Source: Pseudopithomyces maydicus (Eukaryota; Ascomycota; Dothideomycetes; Pleosporales; Didymosphaeriaceae). From it: DNA of 64,000 nt. The position numbers and the translations under genes were made by a program. Numbering within the stretch: position 1 is the first letter of the stretch; each line of letters starts with the position of its first letter. Below, in pieces: positions 10,317-21,804 of this stretch. The DNA is taken from contig JANTUC010000008.1 of the NCBI GenBank assembly GCA_026873275.1, forward strand, positions 1,240,001 through 1,304,000. The letters are read 5' to 3'. Below the pieces are notes generated by a model. The model searched no databases. It was not told where the DNA came from and saw only the letters and a program-made list of their open reading frames with translations.

Positions 10317-12476
10317 ATGTACGGCATCAACCAGACCTACAATGTCCCTCAGGATCCCAGCGCACAGGTGCCGAATCAATTGGTGAGCGCGCGCCCGTTC
10401 CTCGACTCCGCGATCGAGCTAACATTGTAGCTTCCACACATACACCTGGTCTCGTCATATCGATTCCCGACTGCTCCTTCTCTACAGCCTCAACACGCAC
10501 TTGATTATCTTATAAAAGCTCCAGAGATTGTTCGAAATGCCGCACCCGTTGCATGGACCTTCTTTGCTCAACCGCCCCAAGATGGCACCGCTCTGCTTGT
10601 ATGGCAAGCTCCGCGCATGGGAACACATTTTGCGTCTGATGGCCTGGTCTGGGCCGACGCTGAGCTATCATACGAAATGAATATCAATGGTTTCGTATGC
10701 CTCCCTAGACCCGGTTTGGCTATACACGCAACTAACATGCCCTAGCAACTTCAAGTACTGGTTCACAAAAGCGGCTGTTTCTATCCACATGAGCCCTTCG
10801 CAGCCCATGCACGATTCCGCTACAGAATCACCAACGGGCCTCGTCAATTTGATGACAAGCTATGGCTTGTTCATTATAGTATGGCGGAGCCCAGCATGAG
10901 AATACCTGCCCAGAATATACCTATGACGAGGGAGATACAGCAACAATTGGCTACACGAAGCTCACTTCAACAGGCGGGCCAACTAATCCGCAAGGAATTT
11001 ATGTTGGGCGATACTGCAAATTTCCCGAAAGTCGAGTTCGCGCAGGCTGGCGCCAGGCCACAGCCGACGTCCTACGGGGCCAACCCCATGACAAATAGAT
11101 ATCCATACGGTTCACAACAACCTCCGATGAAGAGACCCCGCACAAACCAACCATCGCGCCCCGGGGTGGCTGGGGCTGGACCTGCTGATGCCATAGCCGA
11201 TGACGACGAGAACGCGACTCAAGACACCTTCGATTTCATGACACCCAGGGACATTAGCTTTTCTCGTTACAAACAACATCATGAGTGGATGGAAGAGATC
11301 TTCTCCTCGCCTCATGCCTTTCCAAAGATCAAGCCTATCGATCTTGGGGTCGGTTTGATGGGCGAACTATATCACCTTACTGAGGATATTCTTGACGCTG
11401 CTAAAGGCGATGCACCAATCGATAAGGACGGTAATCTGAACGACAACTATGATCAGAAGGTCAAAAGCTACGAACCATTGTCGCCGGAGAAGCTCAAACT
11501 GTTCGAAACGCGGGTCTCCGAATATGAATCCAAGGAGAAGGATGAAATTGAAAAGATGAAGGCGGCGCATGCCAAGAAAATGGCAGCATTGAAACGGTCG
11601 CGCGCTTACATCAAAGCTGAGCGTCGATTACGAGACTCGCCACGTTCTGCCAGTATCGAGGAAGACGGCGCGGACCCCTCTGAAGTAATTGTCCGAGATC
11701 TAGAGAAATATCTTGGGGTGGAGTTTGACACGAAGAAACTGGTTGTCTGTGTAGATAAAGGTGGTTTCATCGAAGCACAGCAGCCGCAGCCCGAGCGATT
11801 ACAAGTGAACGGAAATGGATCTACTTCATCGAATGGAGCTGGAGAGTCGAACAGTTCTGCACCTGATGGAAACGCAGAAGGCGACAACACTGCCGCCAGT
11901 CTTCTGGACCAATTTGGCTCAGGTTCGCTTGGAGGTACCCCCATTGGAAACATTTCACTACCAGCCCTGTCTCAACCTCAAAGTCAAGCGCAATCGGCTG
12001 TGGCTACTCCCAATCCTACAGGCGGAGACGCTGCTCAAAGCACAATCTTAAATGACCAAGCTGCGAACCTTGACCCATCAAGTGCCGCCAATGACTTGCT
12101 CGATCTCGATGTCGAAATGTCCGGAATGACGAACACGGATAGCAAAGGGGACGCGGATTGGGTCATGGTACCGGATCAAAATACCGCACAGCAAGCTGGA
12201 ACTAACAGCGCGCAGCCTCCTACCAGCAACGATGCCTCAGCGGACGCCACTGCAATGACAACGTCCGGCGTCGACGCGGAAGTGGGAGGCATGTTCGACA
12301 CCACTGACTTCGGAAGCTTTGACAATCTGGACACAGCAGGAGATGCCCTCGCTGACTACACAAATGTGGGTGACGATAGTATGGGACTCGATCTGGTAGA
12401 CGATTCGGCGTTCGGTGACGCATTCCATGGTACGGAGATGCACCATGGCGAGACAGGCGAGGAAAATCAATCGTAG
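10317..12476 (+). CDS. ssr4: SWI/SNF and RSC complex subunit Ssr4 homologue
   Basis: A nuclear chromatin-remodelling subunit of the fungal Ssr4 family (formerly DUF1750). Exons 10317-10382, 10431-10694 and 10746-12476 give 686 aa. The N-terminal domain includes HIHLVSSYRFPTAPSLQPQHAL, WTFFAQPP, LVWQAP and, after intron 2, LQVLVHKSGCFYPHEPFAAHARFRYRITNGP, followed by QIPMTREIQQQL-like sequence. A middle block, DTFDFMTPRDISFSRYKQHHEWMEEIFSSPH, is the second conserved Ssr4 element; a coiled segment rich in Glu/Lys follows. The last 200 residues are acidic, Ser/Asn/Gly-rich and disordered. Intron donors are GTGAGC and GTATGC. The family is known from fission yeast SWI/SNF and RSC; assignment rests on remembered family sequence. 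Confidence 0.85.
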
Positions 12477-13797
12477 GCAAATAAGGAGGTGTTTATGGCG
12501 GCGTTCCAATGGGGCGTTTGGGAGGGTTTAAACCTGGGCACGAAGTTGGGTTTCGTTTGAGAATATACCCAACAACGCGGGTTTTCCATGTATATTTGCT
12601 TCGGATAAGTAAGTATCTCTACCAATGCGAACGCAGGTAGGAGAACACATCTCACTACACAACACCAAGAGTTGTTTGATACACTACTTGAGATCGTGCA
12701 ATATCGTTCCAATGTAACACTCTAACCTGCGTCATATGACGGATAATCTCCGAAAGGTCGTTTGTGCTCCCAGGATGAACGAACCCATATTTGATAACCC
12801 GTTTTATCATGTGTAACACCGTAACGCATTATTCCCTCCCGGCTGAGAGCTCCTTGCATTGTCTCAGATACTGTTGCCAAGAAGTCACACTGAACCGCCT
12901 GAGTTTATTGCGCTAGTCTCCGGTAGGTTGCATTCCTGAATACATCTATTCGTCAAGTACTCGAAACACCAGAGAAAGTAAACAGACGAGAAGACCGATG
13001 ATCTGCTTGCGATGTGGTAACACCACAACAGGAAAACAAGGCCAAGGATGAAACGTTTCATTTCTTATCGAAAATTGATATGGGCGACCCTTACCGCTGC
13101 TCCCTAGCTTCTTCTTTGTAGCACCGCTTCCACCCCATTACAACCGGAAAACGTCTCAGTCACTACGACCCTCTCTTTCCTCAATTATCTAACCATGTGT
13201 GATAAAGCCCGTGGGCAATGTTCGTATAGAATCATGCCGTATACGCCGTTTGGTCTATTGCAATGTTAAAGTAGATTTCCTTGAACTCGATCCATGAATC
13301 TGTGGTCTCCATGAGAATATCGACGGTGTTTCCACGCGATTCAAAACTATCTAAGTTGCCATCGATGTGTTCACGTCTGGAGACTAATTTGAGTCTTAGC
13401 CAGGTCTCATTCCCTATCCAGTATACGTACATGTGCACACGTACCTGTAGATATGGACCGTCTTGCACTATTTCACTTTCTGTATCTATATGAGGCAAGC
13501 TGAAGATTCAGGAGTGCTTCCATAACCCATATCGGAAGTTGCACTGCCTTGTACAATGACATCCATGCGCCGACCAGCTGCGTACGCGAACACAATTAGA
13601 CGGTCTGCTTTTCGTCACCATACGTCCCTGCAGCTCTCACTATGTCGTGCTTCTAGCCTACAACAGTGCTTTGCTTCAGGTTGTTTTTCTCATTTTCTAT
13701 TTCTCACTCATCTCTCTTTCCCTTCTTTCACCTATTGATCCTTAAGCGTTCCCGTCCTTCTTCTCTGCATCGACACTTCTTGTTCACTAAATTATCC
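12477..13797. other. AT-rich gene-free stretch upstream of the tyrosinase
   Basis: About 1.3 kb without a convincing gene. A minus-strand open frame at 13232-13498 has no ATG at its start and no domain that I recognise; it could be a relic of a decayed gene. The last 130 bp before the tyrosinase are pyrimidine-rich (CTCATTTTCT-type tracts), as in many fungal promoters. Confidence 0.4.
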
Positions 13798-16279
13798 ATG
13801 CGACACGAAATGATTTATTTTCGTCTACTTTCAAGATCTCTTGTTCTAATTACCTATCTCTGTGCCTCAGCTTCGTGCACGCCCACAAACTTTAATTCCG
13901 GGCCGCGCATAGCAGAGGATCTGTCCGCTCTGCTAAGACGCCAGGACGGGATCTTTTCTGTTCTAGGTATCTCTGGATTAGGGGTTTCAACTGTACAGCC
14001 TCGGCTTGAAATTCGAGATTTGGAGAGGTACCATCCAGATCAGTGGAATGTATTCTTGCTAGGGCTACAGAGGTTTCAGTCAGTCAGTCAAGATGACAAG
14101 CTCTCTTACTTTCAAATTGCTGGTAAGCCAACTCTACACAATTTCTTTTCGTTAGTATCTCCTCGAAAAAAAAGGTTGTGCATATTCTTGTACTGTTCAA
14201 TCGAAGAATTGTGATGAGACGCCATGCTCTAAACTGCACTACGTTTTTATAGAACTTATTACTAGAATTATACTATCTGTCTTCGAAGACTGTCATTACT
14301 AAAGCTAACATCTTTTGTATCAGGAATTCATGGCCGACCCTTTGTGCAGTGGGACGGCGTCGAGGGCGATGATTACTATTGGAGCCGCTATTCTGGATAT
14401 TGTACACACGACAACAATTTGTTCCCAACCTGGCATAGACCTTACCTCGCCCTTTTCGAAGAGGTTCTTTATCTCAACTGCCGGGAAGCCATCTCTATAT
14501 TTCCAAATGGGGAGCTCAAAGATCGATACTGGAAAGCTTTATCTAATTTGAGACTTCCCTACTGGGATTGGGCAGCTATCCCTCCAACAGGCGAAGGAAC
14601 GTTTCCTGAAAGTGTGCAAAAGGACAGAATTAGTGTAGTGACCGCCAATGGCACACAGACCATTCCAAACCCGCTCCATGGGTATAAGTTCCATCCAATA
14701 CCCAAATGGGTACGTTTAAAAGCTAAGAATAGTTGATAGTATCACTGAATAATCACAGGAAGCGGAAGGTGAACAACGTTGGAAATCTTTTCCAGCAACG
14801 ATGCGGAATCCTACAACAGCGGACGCAAACGCAAAAAGTAACAACAGTAAAAGTGCGACTGATCTTGAGAACAATAGATCAAGTATGCAAGCACGTGTCT
14901 ACAATCTGCTATCCATGCAGGATGAATACCTGAATATGAGTACCAAGTTGATACCAGGTGATAGTATGGAAAGCATTCACGGAACCATTCATGATACTGT
15001 TGGTGGTGATGGAACAATGACTTGGCTGTTCTATTCAGCATTTGATCCAATATTCTGGCTCCATCACTGGTCAGTATCTACAGAAAAAAAGGTTACACTG
15101 GTACTGACGACCATCATAGTAATGTCGACCGATTACTGGCTATGTGGCAAGTCCTAGTACGTATCCCTTTTAATTAATATCAGAATATCATTTTAGGCAC
15201 GTAGAACACCTGTGCGTGCTGATCTAGAAAAAATCAGAACATTCAGGCTGCCTTCAATATATTAGACTTCATTCTTATCAACAATGCAAACACATCGCCA
15301 TAAGAATAATATCAAATATACAGGAAATGGAGTGCTAACACTCTTTGATCAGCATCCGGATCAGTGGGTACAAAGCTTTGTCAATCAAAGTCCAACATTC
15401 TATTCACCCGCAAACTACCATGTTGATGGGGATACACGTAAGGTTTCTCGTCGCGCGAGTCACATCATATTATTTACCTTATATAGCACTCAAACCCTTC
15501 CATAGGGACGACACAGGCAACTATTGGACCTCGAACCTCATCCGCGATCATACAATCTTCGGATACACATATCCAGATCTCGTTGACCTTTCAAACTCGA
15601 CGAACACAACACTTTCGCGCCGTGGTGTTCCTACATCGCTGGTTGCTCGTGTGAATGCACTCTATGGTCCCAAGGCATCACCGCTTCAGTCACGTCAACT
15701 TCTCAAACGTGGCATAGTTACCACCGGTGCCTCTCACTTCTCCGGAAAACGACAATACACACTAAACGTACAGGTTCGCGAGTTTAGGGACCCAGGTGCT
15801 CTCAAAATTTTTGCCTTCTTTGGTTCTGTGCAGAGCAAGCTTGAGGATTGGCCACAGGAGCCAGGATTCGTGGGGGTCACGAGTATATTAGCGGCCACCA
15901 AAGACACGATGCAGGAGGCTCACAGCGTGATTCCACTGACACCGGCGTTGGAAGCTCAAGCCCAAGTTGGAAGACTCAGAAGTCTGAATGAGAAAGACGT
16001 GGCGGTGTATTTAAAGCATCATTTGAGGTGGAGGGTCGTTAAGGTTTGTTCGTCCACTGCAATTGACCGTCGTGGAGGAGAATGACGGAGATGCATGCTA
16101 ATGAGTTCCAGGCTAACACTGATCTCACAGAGTGTGAGGCTAAGGAGGCTCCTGGACTAAGAGTCTCGGTCACATGGCAGGAAATTGAACCCGCTTTGTC
16201 TATTGATGAGTTTCCTCGTCCAGCTAGCGAGGTTAAGGAACTTCTGTGTGCCGAGGAAGACCAAAGAGGCCATTTCTAG
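13798..16279 (+). CDS. Secreted tyrosinase (type-3 copper phenol oxidase)
   Basis: A tyrosinase of 622 aa, oxidising monophenols and o-diphenols to quinones. Seven exons: 13798-14122, 14324-14709, 14759-15069, 15120-15156, 15353-15437, 15487-16043 and 16112-16279. The CuA site is GIHGRPF (His111), YCTHDNN (His137) and TWHRPY (His146); the CTH triplet has the Cys expected for the Cys-His thioether. The CuB site is SIHGTIHD (His311, His315) and FWLHHCNVDR, the latter assembled across intron 3. The C-terminal beta-sandwich domain starts after RDHTIFGYTYPDL. The N-terminus is a hydrophobic signal peptide followed by a possible Kex2 site (LLRRQ, residues 47-48), so the enzyme is probably secreted. 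Two introns (14123-14323 and 15157-15352) are about 200 nt, longer than elsewhere. The 3' splice of the last intron is the least certain. Confidence 0.9.
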
Positions 16280-16672
16280 GTTCTTTTAAGTCGCTTCCTT
16301 TCTATTCCTCCATCAAGCACGTACCTATCCTTGCATTACTATTGTATTCGGTATTGTAGACGAAAACGATCCCAATAGCCAGAGCGAGCTAGAAATGGAT
16401 ATCATGAGCCTAAATTGTATTGAAGAAGCAACGGTGCCTGACTACGCATTTTATCGGACGACGTGAAGGTAGTTTTCGGAAGAGGAAGAGAAGACAGGAT
16501 TATTTGTGGGGAATACTTAGATTTTGAAAACGCATATCCTGTTGAGCTAACTGCGCGGAAAATTTCTCGGAGAACCGATTTCTACCTATTCAGCGCCCAC
16601 TAAGACCCTCAATGTAAGTGTTTTACTTTCACCTGAATCAACTTGATGGGTTTTCACGCACACAAAGATACC
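16280..16672. terminator. Convergent 3' intergenic region, tyrosinase/ADE2
   Basis: About 390 bp between two stop codons facing each other. It must carry both polyadenylation regions. No gene or repeat is visible. Confidence 0.4.
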
Positions 16673-18376
16673 CTACCACTTGCCCATTGTCTTTAGATAG
16701 CTCTCGTACCCTTGATCCAGCAGCTCTTGGTCCTTCCTGAGTACCTCCTTCTCATTTCCCTCCATCCAGATCCTCAGCCTCTCCCGCACGGCCAAATCAG
16801 TAGCGCCGAGAATTCTCACAGCGAGTAGTGCCGCATTCGTTGAGTTATTGATGCCTACTGTTGCCACAGGCTCACCACGCGGCATCTGTGTCATGCTCAC
16901 CAAGCTATCCCACCCATCCATGTGTGTCGCTTTCACCGGCAACCCAATAACTGGCAACGTCGTCCAAGAAGCACACATACCAGGAAGATGTGCTGCACCG
17001 CCAGCAGCCCCAATGATGACTTTGAGGCTCGTATCTGATGCAGCTTTGGAGAACTCGCGGAGCCAGTCGGGCGTGCGATGCGCGGATGTGATGCGCGTTG
17101 TAAATGGTATTTCAAGTTTCTCCAAAATCTGCAAGCCAGCCTTCAGCACTGGGAGATCGGAATCTGAGCCCATGATCACGGCGACAAGAGGCTCATCTGT
17201 TCGGGCAGTGTGCGGCCCAAGAGGTTTGCCCTTTTGATTATCAACGAAATCCACGAGGGGCTGAATTTCCTTCTCGGCCTGAGCAAGCGTGGGTGCTGTG
17301 AGAGTTATGTGGCCCATTTTGCGGCCAGGTCGGGCGTCACCTTTACCATATAAGTGAATGGACGCGTTAGGTGATTCGTAAGCTTTCTTTGCGACTTGAA
17401 TGTGTGAGTCTGGGCTCTTGCCACCAAGGATGTTGAGCATAATTGCCGGTTCGCGAAGGCGAAGGGAGGATTGAAGGATGGGAATATCCAGGATGGCACG
17501 AAGATGGGCGTCATACTGCGATATAGGACAGGCTTCGATCGTATAATGGCCGGAGTTGTGCGGTCGAGGTGCGATTTCGTTGATAAGTAGTGTATCATCC
17601 TTCAAGAGAAACATCTCGACACCGAAGACACCCTTGCCTTCGAATGCACTGATAGCCTTTTTCGCTAGCTCTTGAGCCCGCTCTGTTGTCTTTTTGGATA
17701 CATTCCTTGGTGGGGCATATGTGAGTTTGCAGATAGAGTCCTCGTGCACCGTCTCAACGGTGGGGAACGTAAGAACGCCGTCTTTTGTCTTCACCACCAT
17801 GACCGCAAGCTCCATCCTGAACTCCGCCCAGCGCTCCGCATAAAGTGGGCGATTGCCCAGAGCTTCAATTGCTGCCTCAATATCATCCTCGCTCTTTACT
17901 ACAAAGTTGCCTCGGCCATCGTACGCTTCTGTCTTGCTCTTGAGCATAAATGGGAATCCGAAGCGCTTCCCAACGGCTTTCAAGCCGTCTGTACCCTTAC
18001 CTTCTAGATCCACACTTTCTGCAACATCTACGCCATGCTCCTTCAAATACTCTTTCTGTGCATACTTGTCCTTGATGGTTCGGAGAGTCTTCCAGCTTGG
18101 CTCCACAGCAACTTGACCCGCGACTTCCTCAAGCATGTGCGTATCCACATGCTCAATTTCGACTGTGACGACATCGCAAGCTTGCGCAAGGGCCTTCACA
18201 GCTGAAGCATCCTTGAAGGAACCCTCTATGTGACTTTCATGAGCGGATATCTGCTTTGCTGGCGATCCGGCGGCGTCTAGGATATTGACTTGTATGTTGA
18301 GACGGTTGGCGGCCTCAATGAGCATGCGTCCGAGTTGGCCACCACCCAAGACACCCACCTTTCTAGCATCGGCCAT
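16673..18376 (-). CDS. ADE2: Phosphoribosylaminoimidazole carboxylase, bifunctional PurK-PurE
   Basis: A single-exon 567-aa enzyme of de novo purine synthesis that carboxylates aminoimidazole ribonucleotide to CAIR. The N-terminal part is a PurK-type ATP-grasp enzyme: VGVLGGGQLGRMLIEAANRL at the start, GFPFMLKSKTEAYDGRGNFVV, LLINEIAPRPHNSGHYTIEAC. The C-terminal 165 residues or so are PurE: VAVIMGSDSDLPVL, the SAHRTPDWLREF loop, IIGAAGGAAHLPGM and GLPVKATHMDGWDSL. Length and domain order match the fungal Ade2 fusion. In yeasts, loss of this enzyme gives red colonies. The start is the first ATG of the frame. The gene is convergent with the tyrosinase. Confidence 0.97.
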   Translation of the reverse strand: MADARKVGVLGGGQLGRMLIEAANRLNIQVNILDAAGSPAKQISAHESHIEGSFKDASAVKALAQACDVVTVEIEHVDTHMLEEVAGQVAVEPSWKTLRTIKDKYAQKEYLKEHGVDVAESVDLEGKGTDGLKAVGKRFGFPFMLKSKTEAYDGRGNFVVKSEDDIEAAIEALGNRPLYAERWAEFRMELAVMVVKTKDGVLTFPTVETVHEDSICKLTYAPPRNVSKKTTERAQELAKKAISAFEGKGVFGVEMFLLKDDTLLINEIAPRPHNSGHYTIEACPISQYDAHLRAILDIPILQSSLRLREPAIMLNILGGKSPDSHIQVAKKAYESPNASIHLYGKGDARPGRKMGHITLTAPTLAQAEKEIQPLVDFVDNQKGKPLGPHTARTDEPLVAVIMGSDSDLPVLKAGLQILEKLEIPFTTRITSAHRTPDWLREFSKAASDTSLKVIIGAAGGAAHLPGMCASWTTLPVIGLPVKATHMDGWDSLVSMTQMPRGEPVATVGINNSTNAALLAVRILGATDLAVRERLRIWMEGNEKEVLRKDQELLDQGYESYLKTMGKW

Positions 18377-18995
18377 TTCCGAGGTCTGTCGACGTTGAGG
18401 TTGCCTAATATGAGGTACAGTAGGAGTGTAGTCAGGTTCTCAAGACTGGCAGCGATCCGGGTGGCAGCTATAGTTCCGATTGCGGACGCGCACTAGTGGA
18501 ACTTTGGGTTGGGGTCGAGTGGTGGGGAAGGTTCTTAAAGTAAAAAATTCGACCAGGCACGTCACCAATCCGCCCGCTCAAAAGTACGAGATAACACCGA
18601 GGCATTCGCTTTAGTAACTAGTTCCAGATGATCGTCAAGGAAGTGGATTTAGAGAAAAATAAACAGTAGGATCACGAAAGCCATGCAAGCTCCCTGTTCT
18701 TAGATTTCTCCAGATTGATCGCCAGACACCAGACTTTCCCTACTAATCAGCGTTGTTTCGCAATTGAGTCAAAGATATGAGTTTAACACATATTCAATGC
18801 ACAGTGGTCAAATTCATCGAATCATCCGATGAGCCCCGAGAGCTCATGGTATATACTTTCATTGCAAAGGCATGAGTATCTTTTTTGAACCCGTAAAAGA
18901 GTCTTCGCCAGACATGATGCACGCCAGATTGACTATAACCCATGACCATGTCCACGCCGGCGACCCAAGGAAACAGCTCCACCCTAGCAAGGCAT
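18377..18995. other. Intergenic, ADE2 promoter and eL18 3' region
   Basis: No supported gene. The ADE2 promoter lies at its left and the ribosomal protein gene's 3' UTR at its right. It is AT-rich between about 18540 and 18860. Confidence 0.4.
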
Positions 18996-19767
18996 TTAAA
19001 CCTTGAAACCACGCGACCTTCTGCGTCCACGGGCACGCTCGAACTTGCGTCCCTTGCTCTGGACGTAGGGCTTCTTGTTCTTATGGGGACCCATGCCGAA
19101 GTGCTTGACGGCCTCACGAGAGTTCTTAGGACCACGGAGGAGGACGGTGTTGGCACCGGTGGGGAAGCGGGTGGCGACCTCGTCGATGGTGAGGATCTCA
19201 CCACCGGCCTTCTCGATGCGGGCACGAGCAGACGCAGTGAAGCGGAGGGCAGCGACGGAGAGCTTGGGGAGCTCCAACAGGCGGTTGTCGTCGGTGACGG
19301 TGCCAACGATGACAATGGTCTTGCCCTCGTGCTCCTTGCCAGAGTGCTTGTTGGCAGCAGTGGCGACGATCTTGGACAAGCTGACCGCTGTTCGAAGGTT
19401 AGTACCGATGTTGAACTCAAAGCGGTCGAATCGTCTTACGCGGGCGGTTGATCTTGGACATCATGAGGCGGCGCAGGACCACCTTGTTGAAGGGGGCATC
19501 AGTTCGGCCTGGCGAAATGTCAGCATTGCGGGATCGCAAATCGTAGAACTGTACTTACGGGACAGGAACTTGTAAAGGCGCACCAACAACTTAACGTAGG
19601 GGTTGTCGGACTTGGGCACCTCTGTACACTCGTCAATTTGCGCTCTCGATCATGTTGCGTCCTAGGGACAGCAGCTCGCCGGCGCATCAACTGCGCCGAC
19701 TCGACGGGGAAGAACACATACTGCGGTGCCCGTCTCGAACATGATGGCGGTCGAGGTCAATGCCCAT
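18996..19767 (-). CDS. RPL18: 60S ribosomal protein eL18
   Basis: A large-subunit ribosomal protein of 189 aa. Four exons: 19722-19767, 19559-19621, 19440-19508 and 18996-19387, total 570 nt. The assembled N-terminus is MGIDLDRHHVRDGHRKVPKSDNPYVKLLVRLYKFLSRRTDAPFN in sections across introns 1 and 2, then KVVLRRLMMSKINRPPVSLSKI across intron 3. The last exon gives HEGKTIVIVGTVTDDNRLLELPKL, GGEILTIDEVA and the basic C-terminus GRKFERARGRRRSRGFKV, all typical of eL18. The 46-nt first exon means that a caller without spliced reads would probably begin the gene too far downstream. Introns in the first codons are common in fungal ribosomal protein genes. Confidence 0.94.
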
Positions 19768-20393
19768 TTTGACTGAACACTGAGGGTGTGGTGGTGTTGA
19801 GCTGTTGGGTTAGTATGTCGAAGTTGCAACAAGAACGACCGCATCGAAATTCAGTGTGGGCGCCGCACGTGAGCCGCTTAGCGCCTTGGCACTGGTGACC
19901 GCCTAGCGAAAATATTCAAAAGTCTGGCTCCGCATTAGTACGACTGGGTATGGAAGCGAAAAAACCCCATAGCGTGAAACAAAAGCGGTTGCCGATTTTT
20001 GGGTTATTATCATTATAAGCTAGTAGACTACATATACAGCGCAGTTCATCCAGATGCTGCGAGCTCTATCTATAATACCATATGTGTAGTTTTCGTCCAT
20101 CATAGCTCCCCTAGGTGCGGTGGCACGACATCGATACGGTTATCCTGTCGTCCTAATCTAACGAAATATGTGGCCTCCTTGGAAATGCCACTTGGGCTGA
20201 GATAGCTATGCGTCTATGTTTGCAACACTTAATAAAGCAGAGACCCTTTGGTCGCCGAGGCCCCCAAACAAAAGTAGGATGATAGTTAGAAGGCAATGCA
20301 GATGTTCTCGTGGCCACGAGACCAAAACGTGTAGCGGGTTCGAACAATTACATGCCTAGCCCCAGCTATTGCGAAAATTGGAGGTTGGGACGT
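19768..20393. promoter_or_regulatory. Intergenic, eL18 promoter side
   Basis: About 625 bp upstream of the ribosomal protein gene and downstream of the transporter stop. No gene is supported. A GGGTTCGAAC string at 20336-20345 resembles a tRNA T-arm, but no cloverleaf can be built around it. Confidence 0.4.
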
Positions 20394-21804
20394 TTAAATA
20401 CCCTTGTCTCCGATCATGTTACCAATGCCGTTGTAGAGTTTGTCTGCAGACTCCGGTGCATATCTCGGTCCAAGAGATCCGAGGACGAGGAAAAACGAGA
20501 TGATGACAGCAGCGAAGATCATGAGTTTGCGCAGAACCGGACGAGTCTGTCCGAGCTCTCCCCAAACCATGGAGCCTTGTGCAAGGTATTCCTTCATCTT
20601 CTGACCGCCCAACTTGTAGTAAATGAGGCCACCCAGGGCGATGCTGTAACCGAAAGCCTGCAACAAGCTAACGGGGTCACGGAACAAGACGATAGATGCA
20701 AAGACGAGGAGAATGTCCTTGAGCACGCCCGACAGGGTAAGGACGAGGGAAGAAGTCTTGCCGACCTTGTGACTGTTAGTGTGTGATGTTTGCTAGTGCG
20801 AAATTCTAAACATACCAAGAAGACGACAGAGACGTTGAGCATAAAGGCAATCGAGGCGTTGGCAAAAAGCGTGAATCCACCAACACGATCAATGTCGTCC
20901 ATGGTCAAGATCGGCAGCTCAGTGAACATGCAGACAATGCCGTTCATGATGGCGCAAGCCGGGGCATAGTAGTACAGAGAAACAAGGGGATCCATCTTAA
21001 ACTCCGCAGAGCTGAGCAAACGTTCAACCATGGAAAGACGAATCGCCTCGAAGATGATACCGCCAACCTGGAAGAGGAAACCGATCATGACGAATTTGAT
21101 CTCGCCAATGGAGGCAATGATGACACCGAGAACAATGAAGGAGACGTTGCCAAGGGTCTTGTAGTTTGGCGGATGTATACCGAGGGTCCAGGTGGTGATA
21201 AGCACAGCGACAGGTGTAGTGGCCTGCAACATGTCAATATCCAGATCCGTGTCTATCGTGTTCTTGACATACCTTGAGCATTTGAATGAAAGCAACACTT
21301 AGGTATAGATATGCCTTATTTCCACAAATCAAGCTCAGGCTGAAGAAGACACCGATCGGGACGATGGCGCGGAGGTATACGCGGCCCGTCATGGGCACCT
21401 TCTTTCGCGAGTCGAGTATGGAGGTGAAACGCGCGAGGAGCTGGGTCATGATGGTAGCGAAGACAAGGTGCCATGTTGTCAGGAAGATAGCTGCGACCGT
21501 TAGTCGCAAAAGCAAGAGTGCAGGGGCTTGTGGCCGAACGTACGGAAGCCTGTCAGACGATTAGCAATTGCGCGGCGGTCATGGGTATGTGCGACGTACG
21601 GAAGTCGGCGGTGTCCAGGATGTACTTGTTGAAAATGATGACACTCGAACTGAGTGCAATCCAGGTTGAGATGTACACGGCAGGGTGGAAGGAGGCCGAT
21701 TCTGGCTCGGAGCGCTTCTGCATGGCCGGGTTGACAGTGGGCAACACTGGCTGGGCGGGGTCGCGGGCAGCGTCGAGCGACGCGCGAATTTTCTCGTCTG
21801 ACAT
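20394..21804 (-). CDS. TPT/SLC35-family nucleotide-sugar or phosphate translocator
   Basis: A multi-pass membrane transporter of 402 aa in the triose-phosphate/nucleotide-sugar translocator (DUF250) family. Five exons: 21600-21804, 21544-21549, 21273-21490, 20816-21223 and 20394-20765. The first membrane segment reads PAVYISTWIALSSSVIIFNKYIL. Joining exons 1 to 3 gives FRFPIFLTTWHLVFAT, a strongly conserved family motif that requires a 6-nt exon. Later parts include GNKAYLYLSVAFIQMLKATTPVAVL, GFLFQVGGIIFEAIRLSMVERLL, PLVSLYYYAPACA and LTLSGVLKDILLVFASI. About ten hydrophobic segments fit a Golgi or ER antiporter. The substrate cannot be read from the sequence. The N-terminal 40 residues are cytosolic and disordered. 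Confidence 0.9.
21544..21549 (-). other. 6-nt microexon of the TPT transporter gene
   Basis: The six bases GCTTCC are preceded by an ACAG acceptor and followed by a GTACGT donor. The flanking introns are 50 nt (21550-21599) and 53 nt (21491-21543). Together with the split codons on both sides they supply Arg-Phe-Pro of the conserved FRFPIFLTTWH motif. Confidence 0.85.

Noticed and set aside
13232..13498. 88-codon minus-strand frame upstream of the tyrosinase
   Set aside because: It lacks an ATG at the start, has no recognisable domain and no clear splice partner; at best a gene relic.
20336..20345. GGGTTCGAAC resembling a tRNA T-arm
   Set aside because: No D-arm, anticodon arm or acceptor pairing can be placed on either strand.
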